Part shown: one piece after another, positions 25,844-35,855 of the stretch
Numbering within the stretch: position 1 is the stretch's first letter
Layout of the letters: every line of letters starts with the position of its first letter
Source of the DNA: Paracoccus sp. SMMA_5_TC
GTDB lineage: Bacteria; Pseudomonadota; Alphaproteobacteria; Rhodobacterales; Rhodobacteraceae
Direction: 5' to 3'
Assembly (NCBI RefSeq): GCF_009696685.2
Contig: NZ_CP102356.1
Coordinates: forward strand, 233,501 to 297,500
Length of the DNA: 64,000 nt
Notes under the pieces: generated by a model
The model's database searches: none
What the model saw: only the letters and a program-made list of their open reading frames with translations
Told to the model about the DNA's origin: nothing
Made by a program: the position numbers and the translations under genes

Positions 25844-27145
25844 CTATTCCATGAAGAAGGCAAAGCGGATGACGAACAGCCCCGCCACCACCCAGGTTGC
25901 CGGATGCACCTCGCGCACGCGACCGGTCAGCAGCTTGATCAGCGCATAGCTGACGAAACCGAAAGCCAGACCGTTGGCGATCGAATAGGTGAAAGGCATC
26001 ATCAGGGCGGTCAGCACCGCAGGGGCGCTTTCGGTGACGTCGGTCCATTTGATTTCCTCGAACTCGCGCACCATCAGACAGGCGACATAGAGCAGCGCCG
26101 GCGCAGTGGCATAAGCGGGAACAGAGCCGGCCAGCGGGGCAAAGAACACCGCCAGCAGGAACAGCCCGGCCACGATCAATGCCGTCAGACCGGTGCGGCC
26201 ACCCGCCTGCACGCCCGAGGCGCTTTCCACATAGGCGGTGGTCGAGCTGGTGCCCAGCATCGAACCGGCGAGGATGGCCGTGGAATCGGCCATCAGCGCC
26301 CGGCCCAGACCCTTGTTGGTATGCGTCGGCCCTTCGACCAGCAGACCGGCGCGCTTGGCCACACCGATCAGGGTGCCGGTTGCGTCAAAGACCTCGACCA
26401 GCACCATCACCAGGATGACATGGAAGATGCCCGCGGTCAGAGCCCCGGCGATATCCAGCTGCAGGAATGTCGGCGCGATCGACGGCGGCATCGAGATCAC
26501 ACCGCCGAAGGCGCTGGCGCCGATGGCGATCGAGATCACGGTCACCACCAGGATCCCGATCAGGATCGAGCCGGTCACTTTCAGCGCATCAAGCGCGGCG
26601 ATGATGAAAAATCCCAGAATCGCCAGCAGCGTGCCGGTGGCGGTCAGATCGCCCAGGGTGACCAGGGTGGCGGGGCTGCCGACCACGATGCCCGCGTTTT
26701 TCAGCGCGATCAGGCCCAGGAACATCCCGATACCTGCGGCGATGGCACTGCGCATCGAGGTCGGAATCCCCGCAATCAGCCAGCGTCGGATCCCGGTCAC
26801 GGTCAGGATCAGGAAGATGATCCCCGAAATGAACACCGCCCCCAGCGCCTGCTGCCAGGTGAATCCCAGGGTGCCGACCACGGTAAAGGCGAAAAAGGCG
26901 TTCAACCCCATTCCCGGGGCCATCCCGATGGGCCAGTTGGCCCACAATGCCATGATCGCCGACCCCAATGCCGCCGCCAGACAGGTGGCAACAAAGACCG
27001 CATTGCGGTCCATTCCCGTCGTGGACAGGATGTCGGGGTTGACGAAGATGATGTAGGCCATGGTCAGGAAGGTGGTGATCCCCGCGATCACCTCGGTCCT
27101 GACATTGGTCCCGTGGGCCGAAAGCCCGAATTGCTTCTCTAGCAT
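25844..27145 (-). CDS. AzgA-type purine permease (guanine/hypoxanthine, NCS2 superfamily)
   Basis: The start is the ATG at 27145, preceded by GGGAGG at the right distance, giving 433 residues. There are about 12-14 hydrophobic segments. Characteristic patches are EVIAGITTFLTMAYIIFVNP (N-terminal), GMAPGMGLNAFFAF near residue 85, LVEVFDATGTLIGVA near 270, and GTSSTTAYVESASGVQAGGR near 315-335. Homologues (AzgA, GhxP/GhxQ, AdeP/AdeQ) carry adenine, guanine or hypoxanthine with protons. Its position between guaD/xdh and allantoin genes suggests import of guanine or hypoxanthine. It is transcribed away from puuE. Confidence 0.9.
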   Translation of the reverse strand: MLEKQFGLSAHGTNVRTEVIAGITTFLTMAYIIFVNPDILSTTGMDRNAVFVATCLAAALGSAIMALWANWPIGMAPGMGLNAFFAFTVVGTLGFTWQQALGAVFISGIIFLILTVTGIRRWLIAGIPTSMRSAIAAGIGMFLGLIALKNAGIVVGSPATLVTLGDLTATGTLLAILGFFIIAALDALKVTGSILIGILVVTVISIAIGASAFGGVISMPPSIAPTFLQLDIAGALTAGIFHVILVMVLVEVFDATGTLIGVAKRAGLLVEGPTHTNKGLGRALMADSTAILAGSMLGTSSTTAYVESASGVQAGGRTGLTALIVAGLFLLAVFFAPLAGSVPAYATAPALLYVACLMVREFEEIKWTDVTESAPAVLTALMMPFTYSIANGLAFGFVSYALIKLLTGRVREVHPATWVVAGLFVIRFAFFME

Positions 27146-27264
27146 TTGTCCTCCCAAGTGGCGGCGCGTCCGCCATGCCGGTCACATTAGCGTGCGCGAC
27201 CTTCAACGGAAATGCGGGCTATGGCGACAGAGTTTTTATGCTGGCTTGAGAAAGAAGGATTTTC

Positions 27265-27284
27265 AACAGAAATCAGGTTCTGTT
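27265..27284. promoter_or_regulatory. Inverted repeat AACAGAA-N6-TTCTGTT between permease and puuE
   Basis: Perfect 7-base arms (27265-27271 and 27278-27284) sit in the 218-base divergent gap, in an AT-rich patch about 80 bases before puuE and 120 before the permease start. The shape suits a dimeric repressor or activator serving both genes. Which regulator binds is unknown; the LysR protein at 18843-19739 is the only regulator nearby. Confidence 0.4.
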
Positions 27285-27363
27285 TTTACAATCTCTTCAT
27301 TGTCAATTCCGGGCCGGAAGGCGATGTGTTCATAGAGCCAGAAACAGAAAAGGGATGCAAGCG

Positions 27364-28770
27364 ATGCGATACAGCCGCGACATGATTGGCTATGGCGAGC
27401 ATACGCCCGATCCGCGTTGGCCAGGCAATGCCAAGATCGCCGTCCAGATCGTCATGAACTACGAGGAAGGGGGCGAAAACAGCATCGAACACGGCGATGC
27501 CGCATCCGAGGCGTTCCTGTCGGAAATCATCGGCTGTCAGCCCTGGCCGGGCAAGCGTCACTGGAACATGGAATCCATCTACGATTATGGCGCCCGTGCC
27601 GGCTTCTGGCGGCTGTGGCGCATGCTCAAGGATGTGCCCGTCACCGTCTATGGCGTCGCGACCGCGCTGGAACGCGCGCCCGAACAGGTCGCCGCCATGC
27701 AGCGCGCCGGTTGGGAAATCGCCACTCACGGCCTGAAGTGGATCGATTATCGCGACATTCCGCGCGAGGTCGAGGCCGAACACATTGCCCAGGCCATCGA
27801 ACTGCACACCCGCGTCACCGGCGAACGTCCGCGCGGCTTCTATCAGGGGCGCTGCTCGATGAACACCGTCGCGCTTGGCTGCGAAGAAGGCGGGTTCGAA
27901 TATCTGGCCGACACCATTGCCGACGAACTGCCCTATTGGCATGTTCACAACGGCAAGCCGCAGCTGATGGTGCCCTATACCATGGACGCCAACGACATGC
28001 GGTTTTCGAGCGGCCAGGGCTTTGGCACCGGGGTCGAGTTTTTCGACTATCTGCGCGACAGCTTCGACGTGCTTTATGCCGAAGGTGTGGCCGGCGCGCC
28101 CAAGATGATGTCGATCGGCCTGCATTGCCGCCTGGCCGGTCGCCCCGGCCGCGCCATCGCGGTGCAGAAGTTCCTGGAACATGCGCGCAAGCACGAAGGC
28201 GTCTGGTTCGCCACCCGGCTCGACATCGCCCGCCACTGGGCCAAGGAACACCCTTACCAGCCTCGGCAGCGGCCTTCGGAAATGTCGCGCGACGAATTCG
28301 TCGCCACCTTCGGCAGTGTCTACGAACATTCGCCCTGGGTTGCCGAAAGGGTATGGGACGGCGAGATGGGCGCGATTCACGACACGCCCGGTGGTCTGTC
28401 CGCGCGTATGGCGCAGATTTTCCGTTCGGCCTCGGATCGCGAACGCCTGGATGTGCTGCGCGCGCACCCGGACCTGGCCGGCAAGCTGGCAGCGGCCAAG
28501 CGTCTGACCGCCGAAAGCACCGCAGAACAGGCCAGCGCGGGGCTGGACAGCCTGACCGACGAGGAACGCGCCACCTTCGACAGGCTGAACACGGCCTATG
28601 TCGAGAAGCACGCCTTCCCCTTCATCATTGCCGTGCGCGACCACGACAAGCCCTCGATCATGGCCGCCATGCAAAGACGCCTGGCCAATGATACCGAGAC
28701 CGAGCGGCGCGAAGCCGAAAAGCAGGTCGCGCGCATCGCGGAACTGCGCATCCACCAGATCCTGAGCTGA
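27364..28770 (+). CDS. puuE: Fused PuuE allantoinase and UraD (OHCU decarboxylase)
   Basis: I start at the ATG at 27364 because AAAGGG lies nine bases upstream; the ATG at 27355 abuts that site. The product has 468 residues. Residues 1 to about 305 are a cofactor-independent allantoinase of the polysaccharide-deacetylase fold (MIGYGEHTPDPRWP, NYEEGGENS, ATHGLKWIDYR, SIGLHCRLAGRPGRA). From about 310 the chain is an OHCU decarboxylase (EHSPWVAERVW, RAHPDLAGKLA, KHAFPFIIAVR). UraD makes (S)-allantoin from OHCU and PuuE opens allantoin to allantoate, so consecutive steps are in one polypeptide. Such fusions are known in proteobacteria. Confidence 0.92.
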   Translation: MRYSRDMIGYGEHTPDPRWPGNAKIAVQIVMNYEEGGENSIEHGDAASEAFLSEIIGCQPWPGKRHWNMESIYDYGARAGFWRLWRMLKDVPVTVYGVATALERAPEQVAAMQRAGWEIATHGLKWIDYRDIPREVEAEHIAQAIELHTRVTGERPRGFYQGRCSMNTVALGCEEGGFEYLADTIADELPYWHVHNGKPQLMVPYTMDANDMRFSSGQGFGTGVEFFDYLRDSFDVLYAEGVAGAPKMMSIGLHCRLAGRPGRAIAVQKFLEHARKHEGVWFATRLDIARHWAKEHPYQPRQRPSEMSRDEFVATFGSVYEHSPWVAERVWDGEMGAIHDTPGGLSARMAQIFRSASDRERLDVLRAHPDLAGKLAAAKRLTAESTAEQASAGLDSLTDEERATFDRLNTAYVEKHAFPFIIAVRDHDKPSIMAAMQRRLANDTETERREAEKQVARIAELRIHQILS

Positions 28771-28778
28771 TTGCCCAT

Positions 28779-28806
28779 CGCCTGCCCGTCCGACAGCGGG
28801 CAGGCG
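28779..28806 (+). promoter_or_regulatory. Hairpin between puuE-uraD and allE
   Basis: CGCCTGCCCG (28779-28788) pairs with CGGGCAGGCG (28797-28806) around an 8-base loop. No T run follows, so it may reduce read-through or protect the upstream message rather than end transcription. Confidence 0.4.
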
Positions 28807-28852
28807 CATTCCGCCGGGCAAACCTGCCGCCCCGGCCTAACGGAGACCTGCC

Positions 28853-29677
28853 ATGACCGCCAGATCGCCCAGCTATGCCGGGCCCTTCGCCGGACTGCCG
28901 CCGCAGACGGACCTGACCACCGATACCGCCGTCTTTACCGAAGCCTATGCGGTCATTCCCGCCAGCACGATGCGCGACATCGTGACCAGCTATCTGCCCG
29001 GCTGGACCGGCATGCGCATGTGGATGATCGCGCGCCCGTTGTCGGGTTTTGCCGAAACCTTCAGCCAGTATATCGTCGAGCTGGCACCGCAGGGCGGCTC
29101 GGACCAGCCCGAGGACGACGCCGGCGTGCAATCGGCCATTTTCGTCACCGACGGTGAGCTGACCATCACCATTGACGGGCAAAGCCACGACCTGACCCCC
29201 GGCGGCTTTGCCTATGTGCCCGCCGGCAGCGCCTGGTCGATCCGCAACGGCGACGCAACCTCGCGCTTCCACTGGTGGCGCAAGCGCTGGCAGCCGGCCG
29301 CGGGCGTGGACAAGCCCGAGCCGATCATCGCCAACGAACGCGACATCGCGCCCAGCCCGATGCCGGGCACCGACGCCTGGGCCACGACCCGGTTTGTCGA
29401 TCCCACCGACCTGCGCCACGACATGCACATCACCATCGTGACCTTCCAGCCCGGTGGCTCGATCCCCTTTGCCGAAACCCACGTCATGGAACACGGTCTG
29501 TTCGTGATCGAAGGCAAGGCCGTCTACCGCCTGAACCGCGACTGGGTCGAGGTGGGACCGGGAGATTTCATGTGGCTGCGCGCCTTTTGTCCGCAGGCCT
29601 GCTATGCCGGTGGTCCGGGACCGTTCCGCTATCTGCTCTACAAGGACGTGAACCGCCACGCACCGATCTGGAAATGA
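28853..29677 (+). CDS. allE: (S)-ureidoglycine aminohydrolase, bicupin
   Basis: The product has 274 residues, with two cupin domains in tandem (about 55-145 and 185-265). It releases ammonia from (S)-ureidoglycine to give (S)-ureidoglycolate, using Mn2+. The expected metal ligands of the C-terminal cupin are present in AETHVMEHGLFVIEG (E, H, H), with the later glutamine in CPQACYAGG. The N-terminal cupin (IFVTDGELTITIDG) lacks a comparable set. It follows the PuuE-UraD fusion by 82 bases and acts after allantoate amidohydrolase, whose gene is not in the window. Confidence 0.9.
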   Translation: MTARSPSYAGPFAGLPPQTDLTTDTAVFTEAYAVIPASTMRDIVTSYLPGWTGMRMWMIARPLSGFAETFSQYIVELAPQGGSDQPEDDAGVQSAIFVTDGELTITIDGQSHDLTPGGFAYVPAGSAWSIRNGDATSRFHWWRKRWQPAAGVDKPEPIIANERDIAPSPMPGTDAWATTRFVDPTDLRHDMHITIVTFQPGGSIPFAETHVMEHGLFVIEGKAVYRLNRDWVEVGPGDFMWLRAFCPQACYAGGPGPFRYLLYKDVNRHAPIWK

Positions 29678-29682
29678 TGCCA

Positions 29683-29704
29683 GGGGGCCGACAGGCCCCC
29701 TTTT
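29683..29704 (+). terminator. Terminator after allE
   Basis: GGGGGCC (29683-29689) pairs with GGCCCCC (29694-29700) with a GACA loop, followed by TTTT. It lies 5 bases after the allE stop and before the convergent alkB stop. Confidence 0.8.
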
Positions 29705-29706
29705 CA

Positions 29707-30336
29707 TCAGCCCGCGCGCCGAAAGGTCAGGTTCAGCCGCACCGGCCCGGTGATCGGGTGATTTCCGGGGCGCAGGGTCAGGATGCCGTGCCAGTTCAGC
29801 CGCGCCGGCCCGCCCCAGACCACCACATCGCCGTGTTCCAGCAGATGGCGCCGCACCGGATCGCGCCGATCGGGTCCGCCGAACTGGAAGGTCGCCGGCA
29901 GACCCAGCGAGACCGAGACGATGGGCGCGGTCATGTCGGCCTCGTCCCGATCCTGGTGCAGGCCCATGCGGACGCCCGGCACATAGCGGTTGATCAGGCA
30001 GGCATCGGGGCAAAAGCCGGGAAACCCCGCCGCTTCTGCCGCTTGGGCCGCCAGCTGCGCCAGTGCTTCGGGCATCGCGGGCCAAGGCTTGCCATCCTGC
30101 GGATCGGTGGCCTGATAGCGATAGCCCCGGGCATCGCTGACCCAGCCAAGCGCGCCGCAATTCGTCATCTCGACCCCGATGCGGCGTCCGCCCGGGGTCA
30201 TAAAGTGGCGAAACGGTGCCGCCTGCGCCACCTGTGCCACCGCGTCGATCAGTGCCGGATCAAGCGCCCATTGCCGCAGGATCATCGCCCCCGGCGCCAT
30301 TATCTCTGCTTGTCTGCCAAACAGATCGGCCTGCAT
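29707..30336 (-). CDS. alkB: AlkB-type DNA/RNA oxidative demethylase
   Basis: The product has 209 residues, close to the 216 of Escherichia coli AlkB. It removes alkyl groups from damaged bases with Fe(II) and 2-oxoglutarate. The iron ligands are in MGLHQDRDE (H and D) and the later histidine in LNWHGI; the 2-oxoglutarate arginine is in RLNLTFRRAG at the C-terminus. NRYVPGVRMGLHQDRDE and SVSLGLPATFQFGG are family blocks. It stands alone, convergent with allE. No Ada regulator is nearby. Confidence 0.93.
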   Translation of the reverse strand: MQADLFGRQAEIMAPGAMILRQWALDPALIDAVAQVAQAAPFRHFMTPGGRRIGVEMTNCGALGWVSDARGYRYQATDPQDGKPWPAMPEALAQLAAQAAEAAGFPGFCPDACLINRYVPGVRMGLHQDRDEADMTAPIVSVSLGLPATFQFGGPDRRDPVRRHLLEHGDVVVWGGPARLNWHGILTLRPGNHPITGPVRLNLTFRRAG

Positions 30337-30429
30337 CGCCGCCCCCTCTTACGAAAATGTCAGCGCCGGGCCCTTGACCGGCCGGGCTGTGCCGGTTTTC
30401 AGATGGGTGCCTGACCAGGGAATGTCCAT

Positions 30430-31050
30430 ATGTCCACTTGCAAACTGCTTTCAGCGCTGACCGCCGCCCTGATAGTGCTGTTGCCGGTATCGGCGCCCCA
30501 GGCCAGCCAAGGCGCCGGCGAGATTGCCGCGATCCGTCGTGCCGTGTTCGAGGATCCACAAGCGCCGGTCATGGGCAACCCCAAGGGCAGCAGGATCCTG
30601 GTCGCATTCTCGGATTATAATTGCGGATTCTGTCGCAAGGTGACGCCGCAGGTGGCGGCGCTGATCGCCACAGATCCGCAGCTGAAGGTGGTGGTGCACG
30701 AGGTGCCCATCTTCGGCGAAGGCTCGCGCTATGCCGCCATGGCGGCGCTGGCCGCGGGCGAACAGGGGCGCTATGCGCAGTTCCACCGCGCGCTGATGGC
30801 AAGCCGGGGCAAGCTTGATGCCGCGTCGGTGCTGCGGGTCGCGCGCGAGGCGGGACTTGACGTGCCGCGGCTGGAACGCGACATGCAGGCCCCGGCGATT
30901 GCCGCGCAGATCGAACAGTCGCTGGCATTGGCGGACCGGATCGGCCTGGTCGGCACCCCCAGCTTCATCGCCGGCGACCGCGCCGTTTTCGGCTATCTGT
31001 CCCAGAAGGATCTGGCGGCGCTGGTGGCCGAGGCGCATCCGGAGCCCTAG
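30430..31050 (+). CDS. DsbA-family thiol-disulfide protein, periplasmic
   Basis: The product has 206 residues. An N-terminal signal peptide (SALTAALIVLLPVSAPQASQ) directs export. The thioredoxin-like domain has the redox pair CGFC in SDYNCGFCRKVTP (about residues 65-68) and the cis-proline loop GLVGTPSFIAGD near 175. The Cys-Gly-Phe-Cys dipeptide and the helical insert resemble the Com1/ScsC-like branch rather than classical DsbA (CPHC). It could act as an oxidase or isomerase of disulfides in the periplasm. AGGGA precedes the ATG at 30430. Confidence 0.88.
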   Translation: MSTCKLLSALTAALIVLLPVSAPQASQGAGEIAAIRRAVFEDPQAPVMGNPKGSRILVAFSDYNCGFCRKVTPQVAALIATDPQLKVVVHEVPIFGEGSRYAAMAALAAGEQGRYAQFHRALMASRGKLDAASVLRVAREAGLDVPRLERDMQAPAIAAQIEQSLALADRIGLVGTPSFIAGDRAVFGYLSQKDLAALVAEAHPEP

Positions 31051-31067
31051 CCCCGGCGCGGCCGGTC

Positions 31068-32300
<1,233 letters not shown>

Positions 32301-32394
32301 GGCTGTCCTCGTGCGGGAAAAGGGAAAGGCGGCGGTTATGGCCGCCCTGGCTGTCATATCGCCGATCATGGCGGCGGTAAAGCCTGCGGGCCAG

Positions 32395-33042
32395 TCAGAG
32401 GATGGGCGCGGTGGCGCGGGCGATGAAGCGGCGGATGCGCTGCGGATCCTTGATCCCCGGCGCGCTTTCCACCCCCGATGAAACATCGACGCCCCGCGCG
32501 CGCGTCAACCTTATGGCCTGGGCGACATTGTCGGGGGTCAGCCCGCCGGCCAGCAGCCATGGCTTCAGGATCTGCCGCCCCGCCAGCAGCCGCCAGTCGA
32601 ATGCAAGGCCGTTGCCACCGGGCAGCGCCGCGTCGCGCGGCGGCTTGGCGTCGATCAGCAGCATGTCCGCGACCAGCCCATAATCCCACAGCGCCGCAAG
32701 ATCCTCGGGGTCGGCCACGCCCACTGCCTTGATGACGGGCAGGCCGGTGCGGGCCTTGACCTCGGTCACGCGCGCCGGCGATTCGTGCCCGTGCAGCTGG
32801 ATCATGTCCAGCGGCACCTGCGTCAGGACAGCATCCAGCGCCTGGTCGGTCGGATCGACGAACAGCCCCACCTTGGCCACCCCCAGCGGCACCTTTGCAG
32901 CCAGCTGTGCCGCGAGTTCCGGCAAGACATGGCGCGGCGAGGGCGGAAAGAAAACGAACCCTGTGAAGCGCGCGCCCGCCTCCACCGCAGCAGAAAGGGC
33001 CTCGGGATCATTGATCCCGCAAATCTTGACGGCAACCGACAT
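32395..33042 (-). CDS. trpF: Phosphoribosylanthranilate isomerase
   Basis: The product has 215 residues. It carries out the Amadori rearrangement in tryptophan biosynthesis. The N-terminal [11 protein letters not shown] with the catalytic cysteine, the [11 protein letters not shown] block, IQLHGHESP, and [15 protein letters not shown] followed by [16 protein letters not shown] are all standard for TrpF; the general acid aspartate would be in LIDAK. The ATG at 33042 directly abuts the stop of the upstream lapA gene, so they are co-transcribed. Confidence 0.97.
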   Translation of the reverse strand: MSVAVKICGINDPEALSAAVEAGARFTGFVFFPPSPRHVLPELAAQLAAKVPLGVAKVGLFVDPTDQALDAVLTQVPLDMIQLHGHESPARVTEVKARTGLPVIKAVGVADPEDLAALWDYGLVADMLLIDAKPPRDAALPGGNGLAFDWRLLAGRQILKPWLLAGGLTPDNVAQAIRLTRARGVDVSSGVESAPGIKDPQRIRRFIARATAPIL

Positions 33043-33459
33043 TCAGCGTGGCGCCGGCAGCGTCGTGGTCGCCGATGTCGCCGGCGCGGTAGCGGCAGGG
33101 GATTTTTGCGCCGCCGCCTCGTCAAGAATCGCCAGAACCTCGTCCTTTGGTCCGACCGGGGCACGACGCATTGCCCCGATTTCGCGCTGCAATTGCGCCA
33201 ATTCATTGGCATGGACACGCGCCTCGGCCCGCAGGCGCGATTCGCGCAACCACTCCCAGATCAGGCCGACAAGCACCCCGAAAAGCATGGCCAGGAACAG
33301 GGCCAGAAAGGCGGGCATGTTCAGCGCCCAGCGTCCGCCCACAAAGGGCGCAAAGGCTTCGGGCACCAGGCTGACGGTGATGATGCCGCGATTGGCAGTC
33401 CCTATCATAATCAGCACCAGGGCCAGAAGCCCGAACAGAACCAGCCGGATCACACGCAT
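33043..33459 (-). CDS. LapA-like (DUF1049) inner-membrane protein
   Basis: The product has 138 residues with two hydrophobic helices (about 3-22, LVLFGLLALVLIMIGTANRG, and 48-68, FLALFLAMLFGVLVGLIWEW) followed by a charged coiled-coil-like segment and an alanine/proline/threonine-rich tail. This is the LapA/DUF1049 layout. LapA with LapB takes part in control of lipopolysaccharide synthesis in enterobacteria; whether this protein does so is unknown. It sits between ihfB and trpF, the usual place in Rhodobacterales. Confidence 0.82.
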   Translation of the reverse strand: MRVIRLVLFGLLALVLIMIGTANRGIITVSLVPEAFAPFVGGRWALNMPAFLALFLAMLFGVLVGLIWEWLRESRLRAEARVHANELAQLQREIGAMRRAPVGPKDEVLAILDEAAAQKSPAATAPATSATTTLPAPR

Positions 33460-33494
33460 GTCGTCCCCGCAGCAGAAATTGCGGCCAATGTGGA

Positions 33495-33782
33495 CTATTC
33501 GGCCTGACCGTTCAACCGTTCGCGCAGCAGCTTGCCCGTCTTGAAGAAGGGCACATGCTTTTCATCGACGCTGACGGATTCGCCGGTGCGCGGGTTGCGG
33601 CCCTGACGTGCATCGCGCTTCTTGACCGAAAAGGCCCCGAAGCCGCGCAATTCGACCCGATCGCCGCGCGCCATGGCTGAAATGATCTCCTCGAACACGG
33701 TGTTGACGATCCGTTCGACGTCGCGCTGAAACAGGTGCGGGTTTTCTTCGGAGATCTTCTGGATCAGTTCGGATCGGATCAT
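33495..33782 (-). CDS. ihfB: Integration host factor beta subunit
   Basis: The product has 95 residues. It forms a heterodimer with IhfA and bends DNA sharply. The DNABII signature [20 protein letters not shown], followed by [12 protein letters not shown] (the beta-arm tip with the intercalating proline), is complete. [21 protein letters not shown] at the N-terminus separates it from HU. It lies just downstream of rpsA, an old conserved linkage (rpsA-ihfB). Confidence 0.96.
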   Translation of the reverse strand: MIRSELIQKISEENPHLFQRDVERIVNTVFEEIISAMARGDRVELRGFGAFSVKKRDARQGRNPRTGESVSVDEKHVPFFKTGKLLRERLNGQAE

Positions 33783-33929
33783 TGCGCTTCCTGAATCTGG
33801 TGGTTCACGGGAATTCCTGTCCCGATCATAGACCGGGTTGCAGGGCGATCAATCTGCGAACGCCGGAGCCCGCGTTTGGTTGCCGGTTTTTTCAGGACTT
33901 TATCGTTCAGATCACGCCGATAAGCAACG

Positions 33930-33957
33930 AAAAGCGCCCCCGGAGGACCGGGGGCGC
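33930..33957 (-). terminator. Terminator after rpsA
   Basis: GCGCCCCCGG and CCGGGGGCGC (33934-33943, 33948-33957) form a 10-bp stem with a 4-base loop. On the minus strand TTTT follows at 33933-33930. It lies 18 bases after the rpsA stop, so ihfB probably has its own promoter in the following 150 bases. Confidence 0.8.
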
Positions 33958-33975
33958 CTCCACCATGAAGGGGGA

Positions 33976-35655
33976 TCAGCCCTTGTTCTTGAGGGCTGCG
34001 CCCAGGATATCGCCCAGCGAGGCGCCGGAATCCGAGCTGCCATACTGTTCGATGGCATCCTTTTCCTCGGCAATCTCGCGTGCCTTGATGGACAGGCCCA
34101 GGCGGCGCGTCTTGGTGTCGATATTGGTCACGCGCACATCGACATGGTCACCGACCTGGAAGCGTTCGGGACGCTGGTCCTGACGGTCGCGGGCAAGATC
34201 CGAACGACGGATGAAGGATTTCATGCCGTTGTATTCGACCTCGATACCGCCATCCTCGATCGCGGTCACGGTGACGGTGATGACCGAACCGCGCTTCACG
34301 CCTTCGACCGCTTCGGCCATGGCATCGTTTTCCAGCGCCTTGATCGACAGCGAGATGCGTTCTTTCTCGATGTCGACTTCCTGGACCACGGCTTTCACCA
34401 CATCGCCCTTGCGGAAATCCTGGATGGCGTCTTCGCCACGAGCATCCCACGAGATGTCCGACAGGTGAACCATGCCGTCGATGTCGCCTTCCAGGCCGAC
34501 GAACAGACCGAATTCGGTGATGTTCTTGACTTCGCCCTCGATGACGGTGCCGACGGGATGGGTTTCGGCGAACACTTCCCACGGATTGCGCATGGTCTGC
34601 TTGAGACCCAGCGAAACGCGGCGCTTGGCTTCGTCGATTTCCAGGACCATGACGTCAACCTCTTGCGAGGTCGAGACGATCTTGCCGGGATGGACGTTCT
34701 TCTTGGTCCAGGACATTTCCGAGACGTGGACCAGACCTTCGACACCGGCTTCCAGTTCGACAAAGGCGCCGTAGTCGGTGATGTTGGTCACGCGGCCGGA
34801 ATGCACCGAACCGATCGGGAACTTCGATGCGACGGTATCCCACGGATCTGCCTGCAGCTGTTTCATGCCCAGGCTGATGCGGTGGGTGTCCTTGTTGATC
34901 TTGACGACCTGAACCTTGACGGTTTCGCCGATCGACAGGATCTCGGACGGGTGGTTGACCCGGCGCCAGGCCATGTCGGTGACATGCAGCAGACCGTCGA
35001 CGCCGCCCAGGTCAACGAAGGCACCGTATTCGGTGATGTTCTTGACCACGCCCTCGACCGTCTGACCTTCGGTCAGGTTGGCGATGACTTCGGCGCGCTG
35101 CTCGGCGCGGCTTTCTTCCAGGATGGCGCGGCGCGACACGACGATGTTGCCGCGACGACGGTCCATCTTCAGGATCTGGAACGGCTGCTTCAGGCCCATC
35201 AGGGGGCCCGCGTCACGCACGGGACGCACATCGACCTGGCTGCCCGGCAGGAAGGCCACAGCCCCACCCAGGTCCACGGTAAAGCCGCCCTTGACGCGAC
35301 CAAAGATTGCGCCCTCGACGCGCTCCTCGGCAGCATAGGCTTTTTCCAGACGATCCCAGGCTTCCTCGCGGCGCGCCTTTTCGCGCGAGATCGAGGCTTC
35401 GCCGCGGGCGTTTTCCACGCGATCCAGATAAACCTCGACCTCATCGCCAACGGCGATGCTGGGGGCTTCGCCCGGGTTGGCGAATTCCTTCAGATCGACG
35501 CGGCCTTCCATCTTGTAGCCGACGTCGATGATGGCCTGGCCCGCCTCGATGGCGATGACCTTGCCCTTGACCACCGAGCCTTCTTCGGGGGTGTCAATGC
35601 TGAGGCTTTCGTTCAGGAGGGCCTCGAATTCCTCCATGGTCGCTTTAGCGCACAT
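33976..35655 (-). CDS. rpsA: 30S ribosomal protein S1
   Basis: The product has 559 residues, with six S1 (OB-fold) repeats at about 25-95, 110-175, 195-265, 280-350, 365-440 and 455-530. Repeats such as GVVKNITEYGAFVDLGGVDG and GRVTNITDYGAFVELEAGVE are clear. It binds mRNA upstream of start codons and helps unfold it on the ribosome. The start MCAKATMEEFEALL is the usual one in alphaproteobacteria. As in other rpsA genes the Shine-Dalgarno site is weak. A good promoter lies about 150 bases upstream (35804-35832), leaving a long leader that could serve autogenous control. Confidence 0.97.
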   Translation of the reverse strand: MCAKATMEEFEALLNESLSIDTPEEGSVVKGKVIAIEAGQAIIDVGYKMEGRVDLKEFANPGEAPSIAVGDEVEVYLDRVENARGEASISREKARREEAWDRLEKAYAAEERVEGAIFGRVKGGFTVDLGGAVAFLPGSQVDVRPVRDAGPLMGLKQPFQILKMDRRRGNIVVSRRAILEESRAEQRAEVIANLTEGQTVEGVVKNITEYGAFVDLGGVDGLLHVTDMAWRRVNHPSEILSIGETVKVQVVKINKDTHRISLGMKQLQADPWDTVASKFPIGSVHSGRVTNITDYGAFVELEAGVEGLVHVSEMSWTKKNVHPGKIVSTSQEVDVMVLEIDEAKRRVSLGLKQTMRNPWEVFAETHPVGTVIEGEVKNITEFGLFVGLEGDIDGMVHLSDISWDARGEDAIQDFRKGDVVKAVVQEVDIEKERISLSIKALENDAMAEAVEGVKRGSVITVTVTAIEDGGIEVEYNGMKSFIRRSDLARDRQDQRPERFQVGDHVDVRVTNIDTKTRRLGLSIKAREIAEEKDAIEQYGSSDSGASLGDILGAALKNKG

Positions 35656-35803
35656 ATAGATACAGTTTCCTTTTCACGGTTTTCTGGCCTTGCGGTTGGC
35701 TCCGCCGGTCTTTTTGTAGACGCCCGGATAAACGTAATGGGCCGAGCGATTGCCCGACCCCGTGGCAGTGGCCACTGGCCCCGCCGCTTGTCCCGACGCG
35801 CGC

Positions 35804-35832
35804 GATATAGCCGTTAATGACGCTGCTGGCAA
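35804..35832 (-). promoter_or_regulatory. rpsA: Sigma-70-like promoter of rpsA
   Basis: On the minus strand TTGCCA (35832-35827) and TATATC (35809-35804) are separated by exactly 17 bases. It lies after the nitronate monooxygenase stop and gives a leader of about 140 bases before the rpsA start. The leader also holds the palindrome CAGTGGCCACTG near 35765. Confidence 0.6.
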
Positions 35833-35855
35833 GGCTTGCGCCCGACGGCACGCCA

